NCBI RefSeq assembly: GCF_017916475.1
Contig: NZ_JAFMTB010000001.1
Span: forward strand, 372,001 to 436,000
Length of the DNA: 64,000 nt
Direction of reading: 5' to 3'
Source of the DNA: Patulibacter sp. SYSU D01012
GTDB taxonomy: Bacteria > Actinomycetota > Thermoleophilia > Solirubrobacterales > Solirubrobacteraceae
This document shows, piece by piece, positions 48,920-57,514 of the stretch (position 1 is the first letter of the stretch; every line of letters starts with the position of its first letter). The translations under genes and the position numbers were made by a program. The notes beneath the pieces were generated by a model, which made no database searches, was not told the DNA's origin, and saw only the letters and a program-made list of their open reading frames with translations.

Positions 48920-49375
48920 ATGCCCGACACGCTGCTGGGGACCTCGGCGGTCCTGGTGACCCACCGGTACCTGCTGGACCTGAAGGCCGAGCTGACGCGC
49001 CTGCGCCGCGAGGCGTCGGGCTGGCCGACGCCCGTCGCCGACGACCCCGGCGCGGCGCTCGCCGACCCGTCCGACCGGATCGCGCTGCTGGAGCTGGCGC
49101 TCGTCCGGTCCGTCGTCGCCTACCCCGGCCCGACCGGCTACACCGTCGCCGCGGTCGGCACGACCGTCGAGGTGGAGGACGGCCGGCGCACCTGCCGCTA
49201 CCGCCTGGTGCTCGGCGTCGAGGCGACGGACGAGGGCGTCGATCGCGCGGTCTCGGCCACGTCGCCGGTCGGCGCGGCGCTCATGGGCCGCAGCGTCGGC
49301 GAGGTCGCGCACGTCGAGCTGCCGGACGGGCGCGAGCGCTCCCTGCGCGTGGTGCGCGTCGACGGTCCCGCGTGA
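48920..49375 (+). CDS. GreA/GreB-like protein (copy 2), coupled to a histidine kinase
   Basis: A 151-residue relative of the protein at 47837. The helix part reads YLLDLKAELTRLRREAS and DRIALLELALVRSVV. The FKBP-like part reads AAVGTTVEVEDG, TSPVGAALMGRSVGEVAHVE. Again, the hairpin is short and lacks the acidic tip. A GGTGGAG site precedes ATG 48920. Its stop codon overlaps the GTG of the sensor kinase (GTGA at 49372-49375), so it is co-translated with the two-component system. A role in tuning transcription together with that system is an inference. Confidence 0.72.
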   Translation: MPDTLLGTSAVLVTHRYLLDLKAELTRLRREASGWPTPVADDPGAALADPSDRIALLELALVRSVVAYPGPTGYTVAAVGTTVEVEDGRRTCRYRLVLGVEATDEGVDRAVSATSPVGAALMGRSVGEVAHVELPDGRERSLRVVRVDGPA

Positions 49376-50382
49376 GCGCGCCCGTCGTCTGCGACCGTCA
49401 GGACATGCGGTTGACCGACGCCCTCGTCCGGATGCCCCTGGGCCGCCAGATCTTCCTGGCGGCCGCCGTCGTCCTCGGCGCGGTGACGGCCGCGCTGGCG
49501 CTCTCCCCGATCACCATCAGCGCGCCGATGACGTGGCGCGAGCTCGCGTGGGCCGCCGGCATCCTCGCGGGCGTCCTGCTGCTGCTGCACGTCGCGGTGC
49601 GCCGGCTGCTGGCGCCGCTGCACCGGCTGGCCGACGCGATGGGCGAGATCGATCCGCGCGAGCCGTCGCCCGGCCTGCACGCGCGGATCGCGCCGGACGA
49701 CCGCGACGTCGCGCGCCTGCTCGGCGCCTTCGAGGGGATGCTGGCGCGCTTCCGCGAGGAGCGGCTGGAGAGCGACCGGCGCACCGCGGCGGCGCAGGAG
49801 GCCGAGCGGCGCCTCGTCGCCGGCGAGGTGCACGACCAGCTGGGCCAGACGCTGACCGCGCTGTCGCTGCAGCTCGAGCGGGCCGAGATGGCCGAACGCG
49901 ACCGCGCGGCGCTGCGCGAGACGATCGCGCGCGCCCTCGACGACGTCCGCGGCATCGCGCGCCGCCTGCGCCCCGAGGGCCTGGACGACCTGGGCCTGGT
50001 CAACGCGCTGATCGCCCTCGCCACGCGCGTGCAGGAGGACAGCGGCGTGCCCGTCGAGCGCCGCATCGACGCGCCGCTGCCGCCGCTGCCCGCCGACGCC
50101 GAGCTGGCGATCTACCGCATCGCGCAGGAGGCGCTGACGAACGCGATCCGCCACGCGGACGCGCGGCGCGTGTGCGTGCGCCTCGCCGCGGGGCAGGGCG
50201 AGGTCACGCTCGTCGTCGACGACAACGGCCGCGGGTTCATCGACCCGCCGCCGCCCGACGGCGGGATCGCCGGGATGCGCGAGCGGGCGCGGCTGGCCGG
50301 CGCGGCGCTGCAGGTGGAGTCCGACACGATGCGCGGCACCCGGGTGCGCTGCGCCGTGCCGACGGCCGGAGCGTCGGCGTGA
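49372..50382 (+). CDS. NarL-type sensor histidine kinase
   Basis: A 336-residue membrane sensor. Two hydrophobic segments (about 26-46 and 57-78) frame a very short outer loop, so it probably senses the membrane itself. A HAMP-like linker follows. The HisKA_3 box is GEVHDQLGQTLTALSLQLE with His154 as the phosphorylation site. The ATPase part has EALTNAIRHADA (N box), DDNGRGF and GGIAGMRERARLAGA. The start may be GTG 49372, overlapping the GreA-like stop, or ATG 49405. The response regulator starts inside its stop (GTGA at 50379-50382), so the three genes form one coupled unit. Confidence 0.88.
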   Translation: MSAPVVCDRQDMRLTDALVRMPLGRQIFLAAAVVLGAVTAALALSPITISAPMTWRELAWAAGILAGVLLLLHVAVRRLLAPLHRLADAMGEIDPREPSPGLHARIAPDDRDVARLLGAFEGMLARFREERLESDRRTAAAQEAERRLVAGEVHDQLGQTLTALSLQLERAEMAERDRAALRETIARALDDVRGIARRLRPEGLDDLGLVNALIALATRVQEDSGVPVERRIDAPLPPLPADAELAIYRIAQEALTNAIRHADARRVCVRLAAGQGEVTLVVDDNGRGFIDPPPPDGGIAGMRERARLAGAALQVESDTMRGTRVRCAVPTAGASA

Positions 50383-51038
50383 GCGTCCCGCTGCGCACCC
50401 GCATCCTGCTGGCGGACGACCACGCGCTCGTCCGGCACGGCATCCGCATGGTGCTCGACGCCGAGGCCGACCTGCACGTCGTCGCCGAGGCGGGCGACGG
50501 GCTCGAGGCGGTCGAGACGGCGCTGCGGACGGAGCTGGACCTGGCGATCCTCGACGTCTCGATGCCCGGCCGGACCGGGCTGCAGGCGGCGCGCGAGCTG
50601 ACGCGCCACCGCCCCGGCCTGCGGATCCTGCTGCTGTCGATGCACGAGAACGAGCAGTACCTGTTCGAGGCGCTGAAGGCCGGCGCGGCGGGCTACGTCC
50701 TCAAGTCGGGGGCCCACCGCGACCTGGTCGACGCGTGCCGCGCGGCGATGCGCGGCACCCCGTTCCTGTATCCGCGCGCGCTCCAGCGGTTGGTGCAGGA
50801 CGTGCTCGAGGGCGCCGAGCGCGGCGAGCCGCTGCCGCGCGACCTGCTGACCGCCCGCGAGCAGGAGGTCGTCAAGCAGATCGCCGAGGGCCACACGACC
50901 GACGAGATCGCTGCGGCCCTCGTCATCAGCCCGCACACCGTCGAGCGGCACCGCTCCAACGCGCTCGAGAAGCTGGGCCTGCGCAACCGGGTGGAGCTGG
51001 CGCGCTACGCGATCCGGCGCGGGCTGGTGGAGCCGTAG
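50379..51038 (+). CDS. NarL/FixJ-family response regulator
   Basis: A 219-residue DNA-binding partner of the upstream kinase. The receiver domain has acidic ADDHA at residues 12-16, phospho-acceptor Asp59 in LDLAILDVSMPG and Lys109 in AGYVLKSG. The C-terminal LuxR-type helix-turn-helix is LTAREQEVVKQIAEGHTTDEIA, then ISPHTVERHRSNALEKLGL. It begins within the kinase stop codon. Target genes are unknown; the upstream GreA-like and secreted proteins are candidates because they lie in the same direction. Confidence 0.92.
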   Translation: MSVPLRTRILLADDHALVRHGIRMVLDAEADLHVVAEAGDGLEAVETALRTELDLAILDVSMPGRTGLQAARELTRHRPGLRILLLSMHENEQYLFEALKAGAAGYVLKSGAHRDLVDACRAAMRGTPFLYPRALQRLVQDVLEGAERGEPLPRDLLTAREQEVVKQIAEGHTTDEIAAALVISPHTVERHRSNALEKLGLRNRVELARYAIRRGLVEP

Positions 51039-51135
51039 GGGCCGCCCCGGGACGGAGCGCCCGGCGGGCCCGGTGCGGTGCGGCCGGCCCGGCGCGGCTG
51101 ACCCGAGGCGGCGGCGTGCGGCGCGCCGTGGCGGC

Positions 51136-51747
51136 TCAGGCCGCGGTCGCGGACGGCGGCTCGGCGGGCCTGCGCTCCCTGTCCTCCGCCGAGAACCCGG
51201 CCCCCGGCCACGCGAACGTCGCCGCGAGCGCGCGGAGCGGCGGCAGCCGCATCGCCAGCCGGGCGACCGCGTAGCCGACGGGCGCGCCGATCGTGTTGGC
51301 CAGCAGGTCGTTGACGTCGGCGATGTGGCCGCCGTGGCCCGTGACGGAGTTGAGCAGCTGCAGCAGCTCGATCGTCAGGCTCAGCAGGAAGCCGCCGACG
51401 ATCACGCCGACCACGGTGCGGATGCGCAGCGCGAGCGGCAGCAGGACGCCGACGGGCGCGAAGATCAGGATGTTCTCCACCGCGTCGTCGAGCTCGGTCT
51501 CGTGGAACAGCCGGTAGTTGATCGCGGTCGTCCACGGGCTGGAGTCGGGCACCGCGCCCAGGTAGATGGGGAACGCGCTGTTGACCAGGATCCCGACCGC
51601 GTAGACGCAGATCGCCAGGCCGACGAGGGCGCGCGGCACGGTCCAGGCCCGCCGCCGGACGAGCGCCCACGTGGTGGCGGCCACGCCGGCGACGCCCAGG
51701 ACGGCCGCGGCGGGCGTGGGCGAGATCTGATCGAACAAGAGGGACAT
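51136..51747 (-). CDS. VanZ-family membrane protein
   Basis: A 203-residue protein with about five membrane segments. The family pattern is visible in LDDAVENILIFAPVGVLLPL, VGVIVGGFLLSLTIELLQLL and GHIADVNDLLANTIGAPVGY. VanZ relatives occur widely in Gram-positive bacteria; the original confers low-level teicoplanin resistance, but most members have no known role. ATG 51747 is chosen, since the longer frame adds 48 Arg/Pro-rich residues. It is convergent with the response regulator gene. Confidence 0.8.
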   Translation of the reverse strand: MSLLFDQISPTPAAAVLGVAGVAATTWALVRRRAWTVPRALVGLAICVYAVGILVNSAFPIYLGAVPDSSPWTTAINYRLFHETELDDAVENILIFAPVGVLLPLALRIRTVVGVIVGGFLLSLTIELLQLLNSVTGHGGHIADVNDLLANTIGAPVGYAVARLAMRLPPLRALAATFAWPGAGFSAEDRERRPAEPPSATAA

Positions 51748-51798
51748 GCGGTCACCGTCACCGCGGGTGCAGCCGCACGGCCGGTCGGTTGGTGGCGG

Positions 51799-51839
51799 CA
51801 CGGGCGCCGCCGGGACGGCGGGAGGATAGCGGCGGCGCC
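51799..51839. terminator. long hairpin upstream of the VanZ gene
   Basis: CGGGCGCCGCCG (51799-51810) pairs perfectly with 51828-51839 around a 17-base loop. It is probably the terminator of the preceding minus-strand operon (hydrolase gene ending at 52016). Confidence 0.5.
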
Positions 51840-51845
51840 CGCACG

Positions 51846-51877
51846 GCACGGGCGTGGCGCGTCGGCGCCACCCGTGC
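51846..51877. terminator. second hairpin in the VanZ/hydrolase gap
   Basis: GTGGCGC-N4-GCGCCAC with a further paired outer stem after a one-base bulge. Confidence 0.45.
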
Positions 51878-52015
51878 GCGTACCGCGGCACCCGAGCCGA
51901 CTGCAGACGGCTCCCGCCGGATGCTCCGGCAGGGGCCGCGCGAAGCGCCGCCGTCGATCGCTGCTCTGCTCTGAGGATGACGAGCGCCGCCGGTCAGCCG
52001 CTTCCGAGGGCGGTC

Positions 52016-52954
52016 TCAGAGGGAGCGAAGGACGCGGTAGCGGTCTTGCAGGGCGCGCTGCGTGACGTCCGCGTGCTCATCCAGCCAGTCGTAGGCGTGC
52101 GGCGTCCCGGGATGCACGTGGAGCTCGAGCGGGACGTCGGCGGCCGACAGCTTCAGCGCGTAGGCGATCCCCTCGTCCCGCATCAGATCGAGATCGCCCA
52201 CCTCGATGTACGCAGCCGCCAGCCCACGGGCGTCGATCAGGCGCGCGGGCGAGGTCGCCTCCGAGACCGGGCCGTCGGCACGTGCGTTCCAGGAGGTCGC
52301 GTTCATGGTCGCCGTCCACGCGAGGAAGGGCGAGAGCGCCTCGCTGGCGGTGGCCATCCGGTCGTCGAGCATGGCGTAGATCAGGATCTGCTGGGCGATC
52401 GCGACTCCACGATCCCTGGCCATGACGGCGGCAGCCGCCGCGAGCCCGCCGCCGCCGCTGTCACCCATCAGCGCGATGCGGGCACGATCGACCCCGAGCT
52501 GGTCTGCGTGCTCGATGAGCCACGTCACCCCGGCGAAGACGTCCTCGCTGAGCTGCTGTCCCTTCGCTTCGGGAGCCACGCGGTAGCCCACTGACAAGAT
52601 CGGGACGGACGTCTCGGCGACGTAGACCCGCATCCTGCGGTCGTAGTGGTCGAGCGTGCCGGCCACCTGGCCGCCGCCGTGGGCGTAGACGACGGCGGAG
52701 CCGGGACGGGCGTCTCTCTTCGTGTACCAGCGGCCCTCGAGCGTGACGCCGTCACCGACCGAGATGGTGACGTCCTCTCGGTCGACACCGGTCGGGACGG
52801 GCGGCGCGAGCTTGCCCATCTCGGTGTACTGGTAGTCGATCACCGCTCTCAGCGCCTCCACGTCGTTCGCGGGAGGCTCCGGCGTGTCCATGAACTCCGG
52901 AGGCAGCTGGGCGATCGCCTGAGCGAACTGCTCATCGAGGCGATATCCGGTCAT
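52016..52954 (-). CDS. alpha/beta hydrolase of the hormone-sensitive lipase family
   Basis: A 312-residue cytoplasmic esterase. The oxyanion motif is HGGG at 92-95, the nucleophile is Ser166 in GDSGGG, and the acid and base are likely in GDLDLMRDEG and HPGTPHAYDW. No signal peptide. The family cleaves short acyl esters. It lies 21 bases after an enoyl-CoA hydratase-family gene in the same direction, with a divergent HxlR regulator. The set may therefore break down an ester whose acid is then processed as a CoA thioester (inference). Confidence 0.85.
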   Translation of the reverse strand: MTGYRLDEQFAQAIAQLPPEFMDTPEPPANDVEALRAVIDYQYTEMGKLAPPVPTGVDREDVTISVGDGVTLEGRWYTKRDARPGSAVVYAHGGGQVAGTLDHYDRRMRVYVAETSVPILSVGYRVAPEAKGQQLSEDVFAGVTWLIEHADQLGVDRARIALMGDSGGGGLAAAAAVMARDRGVAIAQQILIYAMLDDRMATASEALSPFLAWTATMNATSWNARADGPVSEATSPARLIDARGLAAAYIEVGDLDLMRDEGIAYALKLSAADVPLELHVHPGTPHAYDWLDEHADVTQRALQDRYRVLRSL

Positions 52955-52975
52955 TGGTCGATGCTCCTCGCGGCG

Positions 52976-53827
52976 TCAGGCCATTCGGGCGAGATTCGCC
53001 CGCAGGACCTCTTCGAGGACGAGCTCGACCTCGCGGGTGTGCGCGCCAGCCGCAAGGGCGGCCTTCGCGAGCTCCCCGGAGGTCGCGTTGAACGTCTCAC
53101 CGAGGTAGCGGTCCTCTGCGCGAAGTGCCTCTTCGAGGGGGCCGTCGGCAGCGTCGATCGCCTTGGTCGCCGCGGCACGGACGCCTTCGGGCAGGGTGGC
53201 GATGGTGCGTGCGACCCCGTCGACGTAGGCGTCCAGCTCCGCGGCGGGCAGGGCGCGGTTCACCCATCCCCAACGCTCGGCGGTCGCCGCGTCGACGAGG
53301 CCGCCGGTGAGCACGATCTCGAGGGCCCGAGCGCGCCCCACGAGACGGGGCAGGTGGGCCGTCGCGCCAGCGCCGGGGACGATTCCCGTGAGGGTCTCGA
53401 ACTGGCCGAAGGCGGCGGTCTCGAGGGCCGCGAAGCGCAGGTCCAGGCTGGCGATCAGCTCGGGACCGCCGCCACGAGCGAGGCCCGCGACCTTCGCGAT
53501 CGTGGTCTGGGGCAGACGCCGCCACCGCTCGTGGAGCCGCATCATCGGGCCCGTTCCGACGAGCGTCTCCTCTGCGATGGGCAGCGCAGCGTACGACTCC
53601 GGGTTCTCAACGAACGTCAGGTCGCCGTGGGCGATGAAGAACTCGGGGTTGGCGCTCTGGACGACGATGACGTGCAGGTCGGGGTCGTTCTCGGCCGACG
53701 CGGCGACGGCGTCGAGGTCGAGGAGGAGCTGGGCCGTCATGAGGTTGACGGGCGGGACATCGATCGTGACCCACAGCACGCCGTCCTGGCGCTTCAGCTG
53801 GAGGGTGGTCGGGGACTGCTCGGGCAT
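52976..53827 (-). CDS. enoyl-CoA hydratase/isomerase family protein
   Basis: A 283-residue crotonase-fold enzyme. Oxyanion-hole sequence and both glutamates expected of hydratases are visible: GLARGGGPELIASLDLRFA and FGQFETLTGIVPGAGAT. The N-terminus VLWVTIDVPPVNLMTAQLL and the ending helices fit the family. However, FFIAHGDLTF at the first oxyanion loop (usually F-x-A-G-x-D) is altered, so it may act on an unusual substrate. It is the first gene of an operon with the lipase gene, and it is divergent from HxlR. Confidence 0.8.
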   Translation of the reverse strand: MPEQSPTTLQLKRQDGVLWVTIDVPPVNLMTAQLLLDLDAVAASAENDPDLHVIVVQSANPEFFIAHGDLTFVENPESYAALPIAEETLVGTGPMMRLHERWRRLPQTTIAKVAGLARGGGPELIASLDLRFAALETAAFGQFETLTGIVPGAGATAHLPRLVGRARALEIVLTGGLVDAATAERWGWVNRALPAAELDAYVDGVARTIATLPEGVRAAATKAIDAADGPLEEALRAEDRYLGETFNATSGELAKAALAAGAHTREVELVLEEVLRANLARMA

Positions 53828-53860
53828 GGGATTCCTTGGATCAGGGCGGTTTCTCCGTTA

Positions 53861-53880
53861 TACCTAGTGCATGGCAGGTA
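53861..53880. promoter_or_regulatory. candidate HxlR operator overlapping the HxlR start codon
   Basis: TACCT-N10-AGGTA in the 43-base divergent gap; the right arm lies within the first codons of the HxlR gene, and further GGTAC/GTACC half-sites follow to about 53900. Binding would repress both directions. Confidence 0.45.
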
Positions 53881-54275
53881 CTTCAACGAAACCTGGTACC
53901 CCTGGAGTGCACACCGCCCCGGGCACGATCGTTGGTCCGCAGCGTGAGCTCTTGGATCAGCTCCTCGACAAGTGGGGCCAGTTGATCCTGACGTTGCTGT
54001 GTGAGCGGCCGCGACGCTTCAACGAGCTCAAGCGCGACCTCGACGGGATCACGCAGAAGTCACTGGCGCAGGCACTGCGCCGCCTCGAACGCAACGGCCT
54101 CGTCGAACGTCACGTGCTGGAGCAGCGTCCCATCGCCGTGGAGTACCGCATCACACCGCTGGGGCGCACGCTCGACGAGCCGTTCTTGGCCCTGTTCGCT
54201 TGGACCGCCGATCACCTCGCCGAGGTGGAACAGCACAGGCGTGCGTACGACGAAGGCAGGGACCCGTCTCGATAG
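53871..54275 (+). CDS. HxlR-family regulator
   Basis: A 134-residue winged-helix regulator. The core LLDKWGQLILTLLCERPRRFNELKRDL, GITQKSLAQALRRLERNGLVERHV, VEYRITPLGRTL is the HxlR pattern. There is no N-terminal cysteine, so it is unlikely to be a thiol sensor of the HypR/QorR type. It is divergent from the enoyl-CoA hydratase-lipase operon, with only 43 bases between start codons. An imperfect set of TACC/GGTA repeats spans the gap and its own first codons. Confidence 0.85.
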   Translation: MAGTSTKPGTPGVHTAPGTIVGPQRELLDQLLDKWGQLILTLLCERPRRFNELKRDLDGITQKSLAQALRRLERNGLVERHVLEQRPIAVEYRITPLGRTLDEPFLALFAWTADHLAEVEQHRRAYDEGRDPSR

Positions 54276-54287
54276 CCGAAGGCGTTC

Positions 54288-54356
54288 CGGGCGGTCGCTG
54301 ATCCGCCCGTCCCGGAGCCCATCGCGATCGGTGGCGGGCGACGGACGCCGCCCGCC
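54288..54356. terminator. two hairpins between convergent HxlR and aminotransferase genes
   Basis: CGGGCGG-N8-CCGCCCG (54288-54309) and GGCGGGCG-N8-CGCCCGCC (54333-54356). One probably serves each direction. Confidence 0.6.
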
Positions 54357-54365
54357 CCGCGCCGC

Positions 54366-55640
54366 TCAGGCGGCGGCGACCGCCTGCTCGACGCGCTCCA
54401 GGCCGTCGGCGAGCGCCTGGCCGATGCGGCGCACGTCGTCCTCGTCCACCGTCAGCGGCGGCGAGACCGCGACGCCGCGGCCCAGCGGGCGGACGAGCAC
54501 GCCGGCCTCGCGGGCCGCGAGCTGCCAGCGGGTGACGGCGTCCGGCACGCGCTCCAGGACGTCGGCCGCCAGCTCGATGCCGGCGAGGAAGCCCGTGCCG
54601 CAGCGCACCTCGCCGACCAGCTCGTGGTCGCGGAGCGGGGCCAGGGCGTCCGCGAGCGGCTGCTCCAGCACGCGGCCGCGCTGGTAGGTGTCGTCGCGCG
54701 CGTACAGGTCGAGCGCCGCCAGGGCCGCCGCCGCCGCGGCCGGGTGGCCCGCGTAGGTCGCGCCGTGGCGCAGCACCGGCGCGCCGGGCGCGCCCGTGAA
54801 GAACGGCGCCGCGACCTCGCCGCGGACGAACAGGGCGCCGAGGGGCTGCACGCCGTTCGTGATGCCCTTCGCCGTGGTGATCATGTCGGGCACGACGTCC
54901 CAGCGGTCGATGCCCAGCCACGTGCCGACGCGGCCGAAGCCGACGATCACGCAGTCCGCGACGAACAGCACGCCGTGGCGGCGGCAGATCGCGTGGGTCT
55001 CCTCGATGTAGCCGGGCTCGGGCGGGTACACGCCGCCGGCGCCGATCACCGGCTCGCAGAAGAACGCGGCCACGCGCTCCGGGCCGACGCGCAGGATCTC
55101 GGCCTCGAGCGCCGCGGCGTCGTCGTGCGGCACGACCGAGGTGTCGGGCGCCTGTCCGCCGAAGTTCGTCGTGTTCGCCGGGATGCCGGCGATGGCGGTG
55201 CCGAAGCCGTGGGTGCCGTGGTAGCCGTGGGTGCGGCTGATCAGGTGCACGCGCTCGGGCTGGCCCTGGAGCGCGAACGACGCGCGGGCGATCTTCGCCG
55301 CGGAGTCGATCATGTCGCCGCCGCCGGAGCCGAAGAAGACCTTCGCGCCCGCCTCGGGGAACAGCGCGGCCAGGCGCTCGGCCAGCTCCATCGCCGGCCG
55401 GTTGGAGTAGTCGCCGAACGTGGAGTACGCGTCGAGCTTGCGCAGCTGCGCGCCGATCGCGTCGGCGATCTCCGCGCGGCCGTGGCCGAGGTTGGCGTAC
55501 CAGAGGGCCGCGGTGCCGTCGAGGTAGGCGCGGCCGTCCTCGTCCCACACCGTGGCGCCCTCGGCGCGGTCGATGACGAACGGGGCGCCGGCCACGGCGC
55601 CCATGTCGGCGAAGGGATGCCAGAAGGCGGTGGTGCTCAC
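54366..55640 (-). CDS. class III aminotransferase (omega-amino acid type)
   Basis: A 424-residue PLP enzyme. FWHPFADMG at the N-terminus, GDYSNRPAMELAERL, FFGSGGGDMIDSAAKIAR and RTHGYHGTHGFGTAI are typical of the omega-amino acid:pyruvate and putrescine/diamine groups. Lys258 in TTAKGITNG binds PLP. The strand carrying the PLP-N1 ligand reads VADCVIVGFGRVG, so the usual Glu after Asp229 is Cys, which is unusual. Substrate is likely an omega-amine such as beta-alanine, GABA or 5-aminovalerate; the last would link to the glutarate genes 12 kb away (inference). The GTG start has a GGAGG site upstream. A divergent-type AsnC gene lies nearby. Confidence 0.85.
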   Translation of the reverse strand: MSTTAFWHPFADMGAVAGAPFVIDRAEGATVWDEDGRAYLDGTAALWYANLGHGRAEIADAIGAQLRKLDAYSTFGDYSNRPAMELAERLAALFPEAGAKVFFGSGGGDMIDSAAKIARASFALQGQPERVHLISRTHGYHGTHGFGTAIAGIPANTTNFGGQAPDTSVVPHDDAAALEAEILRVGPERVAAFFCEPVIGAGGVYPPEPGYIEETHAICRRHGVLFVADCVIVGFGRVGTWLGIDRWDVVPDMITTAKGITNGVQPLGALFVRGEVAAPFFTGAPGAPVLRHGATYAGHPAAAAAALAALDLYARDDTYQRGRVLEQPLADALAPLRDHELVGEVRCGTGFLAGIELAADVLERVPDAVTRWQLAAREAGVLVRPLGRGVAVSPPLTVDEDDVRRIGQALADGLERVEQAVAAA

Positions 55641-55763
55641 GGACGGACCTCCGGGGTGGGGGACTGCGGCATCGCTCGAGCATGGCGGACCGCCGCGGCC
55701 GGCGGCAACGGGAGCGGCCACGAACCGCCTGTGCGTCCTACGGACGTCGCCCGCCGGCCACGG

Positions 55764-56327
55764 TCAGCGCACCACGCGATGGCGCAGGTACACGACGCCC
55801 TGGTCGAAGGCGCGGGTCTCGACGAGCTCGAGCTCGGTCTGGTGCGCGACCCGCGGGAAGTACGGCAGCCCGCCGCCCAGCAGGACGGGGTGGATCCGCA
55901 CGCGGTACTCGTCGATCAGGCCCAGCTCCGCGGCCTGCGCCGCCAGCGTGGGACCGCCGATCGCGATGTCGCCCGCGTCCGGGGCGTCCCGCAGGCGCGC
56001 GATCTCCTCCGCCAGGGTGCCCTCGGCCAGGCGGGCGGCGCCGCGCACGGCCGCCAGCGTGCGCGAGAAGACGACCTTCGGCAGCGGGTTCCACAGCGCG
56101 ACCCACTCGCGGTGCGCGGCGGACAGCGCGGGGTCCTCGGCGGCGTCCTCCCAGTACAGCATCGTCTCGTACAGGCGGCGGCCCATCAGCTGGACGCCGA
56201 CGTCGCGCTGCCGCTCGATGTAGAAGCGGAACAGCTCGTCGCTGGGCGCGCCCCAGTCGATGCCGCCGTCGGGCCCGACGGCGAAGCCGTCGAGCGAGGA
56301 GCTCATGGAGTAGGTGACGCGGCGCAT
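55764..56327 (-). CDS. dihydrofolate reductase-like (RibD C-terminal fold) protein
   Basis: A 187-residue NADPH-binding protein of the family that includes the reductase domain of RibD. The N-terminal VTYSMSSSLDGFAVGPDGGIDW, LMGRRLYETM, LPKVVFSRTL, IAIGGPTLAAQAAELGLIDEYRV and HPVLLGGGLPYF are all standard. It is not DHFR itself, and its substrate is unknown. The ATG is the first in frame. It lies between the aminotransferase and the double AsnC regulator on the same strand. Confidence 0.85.
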   Translation of the reverse strand: MRRVTYSMSSSLDGFAVGPDGGIDWGAPSDELFRFYIERQRDVGVQLMGRRLYETMLYWEDAAEDPALSAAHREWVALWNPLPKVVFSRTLAAVRGAARLAEGTLAEEIARLRDAPDAGDIAIGGPTLAAQAAELGLIDEYRVRIHPVLLGGGLPYFPRVAHQTELELVETRAFDQGVVYLRHRVVR

Positions 56328-56417
56328 GCGGGGTCCTTGCGGGGGAGGGGTCGTGGGGAGGACCGTCGCGCGCCGCGGAACTCATCGCCGTCCGGGGCGT
56401 GCCGGACGGCCCGCCTC

Positions 56418-57443
56418 TCACAGCTCGAGCGCGAGGCGGTCGCCCTCCATCACGGCGCCGCGCTGCTTGACCAGGCGCATCGCCGGCACCGTCTCGACGC
56501 GCAGCAGCCCGGGCACCGGCCCCACCTGCTCCGTGAGGATCCGGTACAGGTCGCCGCGGTCGCGCGCCAGCAGCGTCGCGATCAGGTTGGTCGCGCCGCT
56601 CGTGGCGGCCACGAACGTCGTCTCGGGCACCGCCGCCAGCGCGTCGCCGGCGGCGGCCAGCGCCGCCGGCTCGGCGGTGCACCACAGGATGCCGGTCAGC
56701 CCGAAGCCGAGCACGGTCGTCGCCAGCTCGACGTCGGTGTAGACCGCGCCGTCGGCGAGCAGGGCGTCGAGGCGGCGCCGGACGCGGGCCTCCGTCCGGC
56801 CCGTCGCCGCCGCGAGCGCCGCGGTGCTCGTGCGGCCGTCCCGCGCCAGCTCGCGCAGCATGCCCTCGTCGTCCGGGCCGAGCGGGGACGACGACGGCAC
56901 GTCCGGGTGGGGGCGCCGGCCCGCGGTTCCGGGGCCCAGCGCGGCGCGCTCGTCGTCCGTCAGGCCGTCGGGCAGGGCGTGCCACTCCGTCTCGGGCGCG
57001 TCGACGAAGGCGTGCAGGATCTCGGCCGAGCGCACGCCGGTCACGCGGCTGACGCGCGGCAGGCCCTCCAGCAGCAGCGCGTCGCGGTGCTCGGGCGTCG
57101 AGGCGTCCAGCGTGCACGTGACCTCGGTGGCGCCCGACGCGATCGTCACCCACGAGACGTCGGGCCGGGCCGAGAGCGCGCGGGCGACCGGCAGCGCACC
57201 GCGGGGATCGACGGCGATGCGCAGGAAGTGCCGCTCGCCGACGCGCCGGTGGTCGGGCACGACGAGGACGCGCAGCACCCCGGCGTCGCGCAGCCGGCGG
57301 TAGCGCCGGGCGACCGTCTGCTCCGAGCTGCCCAGCGCGGCGGCGATCGTCCGGAACGGCGCGCGTCCGTCGTGCAGGAGAGCGTGGATCAGCCGCCGGT
57401 CGAGGCGGTCCAGCGTGAGGGTTTCCGACGACGATTCCGGCAT
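56418..57443 (-). CDS. double-module Lrp/AsnC-family regulator
   Basis: A 341-residue protein made of two AsnC-like units. The first helix-turn-helix is LDRRLIHALLHDGRAPFRTIAAAL with SSEQTVARRYRRLRDAGVL; the second starts at DDEGMLRELARDGRTSTAALAAATG with TEARVRRRLDAL. Each is followed by a RAM-like alpha-beta domain (LRIAVDPRGALPVARAL; VLGFGLTGILWC). Such tandem forms occur in Streptomyces-type actinobacteria. It is divergent from an MFS exporter 71 bases away, and upstream of the DHFR-like and aminotransferase genes, so it may regulate either. ATG 57443 removes 32 basic residues from the longer frame. Confidence 0.83.
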   Translation of the reverse strand: MPESSSETLTLDRLDRRLIHALLHDGRAPFRTIAAALGSSEQTVARRYRRLRDAGVLRVLVVPDHRRVGERHFLRIAVDPRGALPVARALSARPDVSWVTIASGATEVTCTLDASTPEHRDALLLEGLPRVSRVTGVRSAEILHAFVDAPETEWHALPDGLTDDERAALGPGTAGRRPHPDVPSSSPLGPDDEGMLRELARDGRTSTAALAAATGRTEARVRRRLDALLADGAVYTDVELATTVLGFGLTGILWCTAEPAALAAAGDALAAVPETTFVAATSGATNLIATLLARDRGDLYRILTEQVGPVPGLLRVETVPAMRLVKQRGAVMEGDRLALEL

Positions 57444-57514
57444 CGATGGCGGGATCCTACGCTCCGTGGGGTGAGACTTGGGTGAGCGAGGGGACCGCGC
57501 GCACGATCCTCGGC

